Shown: piece after piece, positions 5,608 to 8,404 of the stretch | Numbering within the stretch: the first letter of the stretch is position 1 | Layout of the letters: each line of letters starts with the position of its first letter | Assembly (NCBI GenBank): GCA_030550695.1 | Contig: JAUQOX010000117.1 | Coordinates: 1-8,404 of the forward strand | Reading direction: 5' to 3' | Length of the DNA: 8,404 nucleotides | DNA from: Gemmatimonadota bacterium | GTDB lineage: Bacteria > Gemmatimonadota > Gemmatimonadetes > Longimicrobiales > Gaopeijiaceae | The notes under the pieces: model-generated | What the model saw: the letters and a program-made list of their open reading frames with translations, nothing else | Told to the model about the DNA's origin: nothing | The model's database searches: none | Made by a program: the position numbers and the translations under genes

Positions 5608-7293
5608 ATGGTCGGAACTCTGAGACGGAGCAGGTGGGTGGTGTCCGTTCTGCTGGGGGCAACAGTGCTCGGCGGTACGCCGGTCCGGGGTCAGTACCAA
5701 CAACCGCCGCCCCCCCCCGCTTATGCCCTGAAAGGGGTGACCGTGCATTATGCCGACGGCCGCGTGCAGGCGGGCGTAAATGTCGTTGTGCGAAGGGGGT
5801 TTTTGGCCGCCTTGGCCCCCGGGGCGGAGATACCCCCCGACGCCACCCTCCTGGAAGGGGATTCCTTGCATGTATACCCTGGTCTGGTGGATGGCCATGG
5901 AAAAGCGGGTTTGAGCTTGCCCCAACCCCCCGACCGCTCCGGCGTCGCTCCCTGGAATCCCCCTCGAGCTCTACAGGGGTTCACACCTCACCGACTGGCG
6001 GCTTGGTATCTGACGGGCGCCGGTCCTGAGGGCAGGGACAATCGGAGGGCGGGCGTGGTGGCCGCCGCCGTCCACCCCTCCGGTGGGATGGCCCCCGGCC
6101 AAAGCAGCGTCTTGGTCTTCCGCAAGGGTGCCTCCACTCCTTGGGAAACCGTTGCCCGCTCCAGTGCCGGTCTGGCTTTCAGCTTCGAAGGGGCCCGGGG
6201 GGTCTACCCCAGCACGCTCTTTGCCGTCATGGCTTATTTCCGCCAAGCGTTCCTGGATGCTGCCCGATACGGCCTGGCCCTTACCGAGTATGCCCGGAGC
6301 CCCGACGGGCTGATCATGCCCGCCTGGGACCCGGACCTGGAGGTGCTCCGGCGGGCGGCAACGGGCGAAATGCCGGTGTTCTTTTCCGCAGAGACAGTGG
6401 AGGATATCCGCAGGGTCTTGAGCCTTTCCCAGGAGATCGGTTTCCAGCCGGTCATCCTCGGGGGGGAAGAAGCGTGGAAGGTCAGTTCGTTGCTGCGGGA
6501 ACGGAAGATCCCGGTGTTCGTTTCCGTAGCTTTTCCCGCCGCCAGAGAATGGAGGCCGGGTGCTCCCGGAGGGGAAGGTGAGGCGGCTTTGGGGCCCGCG
6601 GCCCTGCGGGAGAAGGAGAGGTTGGAGAACGCCTACGCCAACGCGGCCCGTCTGGTTCAAGCGGGAGTGACGGTAGCCCTGACGAGCGGAGGAAGGGGGG
6701 GAGACTTCCGGGAAGGGGTGGCCAAGGCCATAGAATACGGCCTTCCGGAGACCGAAGCGTTGAAAGCGGTAACGGCCGTCCCGGCAAACCTGCTGGGGGT
6801 TCCCCACCTCCCCGTCCTCCGGCAGGGTGTTGCGGCAACCTTCGTGGTGACGGACGGTCCCCTGTTCCGAAAGGGAACGCAGGTGCTTTGGACATTCGTG
6901 GAGGGGGAGGTAGAGGTGGGGAGTGGAGGCGCCCAGGGCGCTGCGGGCGCCGGCGGCGGGACTCTCCAGGTGGCCGGGAGCTGGCAGGTTCAGGTGGCCG
7001 CCCAAGGGATGACCCTTCCCTTTACCATGGAACTCACGCAGGAAGGGAGCAGTTTCCGGGGAACCATGAAAAGTGCCGAGATGGGATCCGAGGCCCGGGT
7101 GGAGAACGGAAGGATCGAGGGAAACAGCTTGACCTTTACTCTGGTGGTGACCATGGGAACCGAGAGCTTCGGTCTCGAGGCCACCGGCACCATCCAGGGC
7201 GACCGCTTGACAGGATCTGCAAGAGGGGGATCCTTGGGCGACTTCACCTTCACCGCTGTCAGGAAGCCCTCTGACCAAGGAGGTGTACGATGA
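5608..7293 (+). CDS. Secreted amidohydrolase-fold protein, probably catalytically inactive, with C-terminal beta domain
   Basis: This is a 561-residue exported protein. The signal peptide has a basic start (RRSR, 6-9), a hydrophobic core (about 10-23) and likely cleavage near residues 28-29 (VRG-Q), followed by a QQPPPPP linker. The amidohydrolase composite domain starts at about 38 (YALKGVTVHYADGRVQAG), reaching the metal-motif position VYPGLVDGHGK (89-99). There the usual HxH is H97-x-K99. The later ligand positions also look lost: VFFSAETVEDI (257-267), VILGGEEAW (282-290) and VALTSGGRGG (356-365) lack the usual His, His and Asp. A Gly/Ala linker (440-451) leads to a ~100-residue beta-rich domain (about 452-552; GSWQVQVAAQG, FTMELTQEG, GTIQGDRLTGSA, FTFTAVRK), resembling the lipocalin-like domains appended to such proteins. 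It overlaps the next amidohydrolase gene by four bases (ATGA), so the two are probably co-translated partners in the periplasm or outside the cell. Inactivity is inferred from missing ligands. Confidence 0.87.
   Translation: MVGTLRRSRWVVSVLLGATVLGGTPVRGQYQQPPPPPAYALKGVTVHYADGRVQAGVNVVVRRGFLAALAPGAEIPPDATLLEGDSLHVYPGLVDGHGKAGLSLPQPPDRSGVAPWNPPRALQGFTPHRLAAWYLTGAGPEGRDNRRAGVVAAAVHPSGGMAPGQSSVLVFRKGASTPWETVARSSAGLAFSFEGARGVYPSTLFAVMAYFRQAFLDAARYGLALTEYARSPDGLIMPAWDPDLEVLRRAATGEMPVFFSAETVEDIRRVLSLSQEIGFQPVILGGEEAWKVSSLLRERKIPVFVSVAFPAAREWRPGAPGGEGEAALGPAALREKERLENAYANAARLVQAGVTVALTSGGRGGDFREGVAKAIEYGLPETEALKAVTAVPANLLGVPHLPVLRQGVAATFVVTDGPLFRKGTQVLWTFVEGEVEVGSGGAQGAAGAGGGTLQVAGSWQVQVAAQGMTLPFTMELTQEGSSFRGTMKSAEMGSEARVENGRIEGNSLTFTLVVTMGTESFGLEATGTIQGDRLTGSARGGSLGDFTFTAVRKPSDQGGVR
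5710..5718 (+). repeat. Nine-C homopolymer inside the secreted amidohydrolase gene
   Basis: C5710-C5718 is an unbroken run encoding most of a five-proline stretch (residues 33-37), directly after the predicted signal peptide. The frame is open as given. Insertion or loss of one base would abolish the whole downstream domain. Confidence 0.9.
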
Positions 7294-8404
7294 GGCAGTG
7301 GGCCCCGCTGGTTGTTCCGATTCTGCTTGTGACTTCCCTGACGGTGGATCCAGCCTGGGCTCAATCCAGGGGAAGTGGCAGGCCTCCGAGGGCTGTAGCA
7401 CCCGGGGCTCCATCGTGGGAGGTCCAGCTCCCCGCCGATGCACGGCTGTACCCCGTTGGGGATCTGTTCGTCCAGGATCTGGATGCCATCTGGACCGGAG
7501 CGGGCCGGGTATTGGAGAGGGCTTCCATTCTCATTCGGGATGGGGTCATCCGTGAGATCGGACCGGGCCTTGCTGCACCGGCGGGGATTCCGGTGGTGGA
7601 CGGCCGGGGCCTCACGGCCATCCCGGGGCTGGTGGATGAACACAGCCACACGGCCATCCAATCCACCAATGAGGGGACGGTGCCCATCTCGGCGGAGGTC
7701 CGTATCCTGGACGTTCTGAATCCCAGGGACTTCAGTATCTATCGCGCTCTCTCGGGAGGAGTCACCACCGCCCGGGTCATGCACGGGAGCGCGAACCCCA
7801 TCGGCGGAACCAGCGCCACCATCAAGATGCGTTGGGGAATGGACGATCCCCAGCAGCTCCTGGTACCCGGCGCTCCCATGTTCATCAAGTTTGCCTTGGG
7901 TGAGAACGTGACCCGCAAGGGCAGCACGGGAACCTCCGGCCCCACGCGCTTCCCGGCGTCCCGCCAAGGCGTGGAGGCTCTCTATGTGGAGGCGTTCACT
8001 GCGGCCCGAGAGTACCGGGAAACCTGGGAGCGTTACCGGCAGAACCCCCGGGCTTTCCGTATTCCTCCCCGCAGGGATCTGCGCCTGGAGACCTTGGTGG
8101 GTGTCTTGGAGGGGAGGATCCGGATCCATGCCCACTCCTACCGGGCCGACGAGATCTTGGCCCTCATGCGGGTGGCGGAACGTTTCGGCTTCAAGATCGA
8201 CGTCATGACCCACGTGCTGGAAGGCTATCGGGTGGCCCGGGAAATGGCGGCCCATGGGGCGGGAGGATCCACCTTCTCCGACTGGTGGCATTACAAGCTG
8301 GAAGCCTTCGACGCTATCCCCCACAACGCCGCCCTCATGCATCAGCAGGGGGTGCTCACGGCTTTGAATTCGGACATTTCCTGGCTCCAGTCCTTCATGA
8401 TCCA
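7290..8404 (+). CDS. Secreted metal-dependent amidohydrolase (cut by window end)
   Basis: The first 371 residues are present. The ATG at 7290 overlaps the previous gene's TGA and has an ideal AAGGAGG (7277-7283) six bases upstream. The N-terminus is a signal peptide with a hydrophobic core (about 6-20) and likely AWA-Q cleavage at 24/25. The composite domain begins at about 56. The metal-binding set of the amidohydrolase superfamily is visible: H118-S-H120 in IPGLVDEHSH, Lys200 in MFIKFALGEN (candidate carboxylated bridging lysine), H280/H282 in RIHAHSYRADE, H308 in MTHVLEGY and D362 in LNSDISW. Strong family text includes SGGVTTARVMHGSANPIGGT (155-174). The substrate is unknown; relatives are annotated as imidazolonepropionase- or dipeptidase-like exported hydrolases. 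Together with its degenerate upstream neighbour it forms a tandem pair known from Gemmatimonadota, Bacteroidota and related phyla. The last part of the domain lies outside the window. Confidence 0.92.
   Translation, partial: MRQWAPLVVPILLVTSLTVDPAWAQSRGSGRPPRAVAPGAPSWEVQLPADARLYPVGDLFVQDLDAIWTGAGRVLERASILIRDGVIREIGPGLAAPAGIPVVDGRGLTAIPGLVDEHSHTAIQSTNEGTVPISAEVRILDVLNPRDFSIYRALSGGVTTARVMHGSANPIGGTSATIKMRWGMDDPQQLLVPGAPMFIKFALGENVTRKGSTGTSGPTRFPASRQGVEALYVEAFTAAREYRETWERYRQNPRAFRIPPRRDLRLETLVGVLEGRIRIHAHSYRADEILALMRVAERFGFKIDVMTHVLEGYRVAREMAAHGAGGSTFSDWWHYKLEAFDAIPHNAALMHQQGVLTALNSDISWLQSFMI

Noticed and set aside
5971..7443. Long minus-strand open frame (490 codons) opposite the first amidohydrolase
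   Set aside because: Its composition is that of an antisense shadow (Pro/Gly/His/Arg-rich), it has no domain motif, and it is fully overlapped by a gene with clear family features.
6990..8342. Long minus-strand open frame (450 codons) opposite both amidohydrolases
   Set aside because: It has no recognisable motif and lies antisense to two well-supported coding regions; it is a codon-bias artefact.

Overview
The window is GC-rich, densely packed bacterial chromosomal DNA with eight protein-coding genes, two of them cut by the window edges. I found no tRNA, rRNA, CRISPR array, insertion sequence or phage gene. The gene set is: an ECF sigma factor, a V4R-like sensor domain protein, a BCP peroxiredoxin, heme A synthase beside a DUF420 oxidase-assembly protein, and a pair of exported amidohydrolases. 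Together with the codon usage this suggests an aerobic, probably Gram-negative bacterium of the Gemmatimonadota/Acidobacteriota type. That placement is an inference from gene content, not a phylogenetic result.

Layout. (1) At 1-198 on the minus strand is the N-terminus of an ECF sigma factor, with a plausible sigma-70 promoter at 276-304. Diverging from it at 421-1122 (plus) is a 233-residue protein with a V4R-like C-terminus, followed by a BCP-type thiol peroxidase at 1188-1652 (plus). (2) A GC-rich hairpin at 1660-1682 separates bcp from a convergent minus-strand cluster. In transcription order that cluster is ctaA (heme A synthase, 3626 to 2673), an overlapping DUF420 membrane protein (2683 to 2246), a hairpin, and a CoA-binding-domain protein (2173 to 1709). 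(3) Diverging from ctaA across 126 bp is a plus-strand unit. It holds an ABC exporter half-transporter (3753-5582), a secreted amidohydrolase-fold protein that appears to have lost its metal ligands and carries an extra C-terminal beta domain (5608-7293), and a second secreted amidohydrolase with its metal ligands intact (7290 to the window end). The last two overlap by 4 bases (ATGA).

How the genes may work together. ctaA plus DUF420 is a heme-copper oxidase maturation module: heme A synthesis, and a protein whose Firmicute relatives (CtaM/YozB) are needed for oxidase activity. The two amidohydrolases are translationally coupled, exported, and probably form one functional pair of inactive plus active subunits. 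The first part of the window couples envelope or stress regulation (sigma factor), a small-molecule-binding-type domain (V4R) and peroxide detoxification, but only by proximity.

I do not see a clearly new multi-gene defence or mobile system. The most interesting items are the inactive/active amidohydrolase pair, the V4R protein divergent from the sigma factor, a 28-bp imperfect dyad over the ctaA leader, and two homopolymer tracts in coding sequence.
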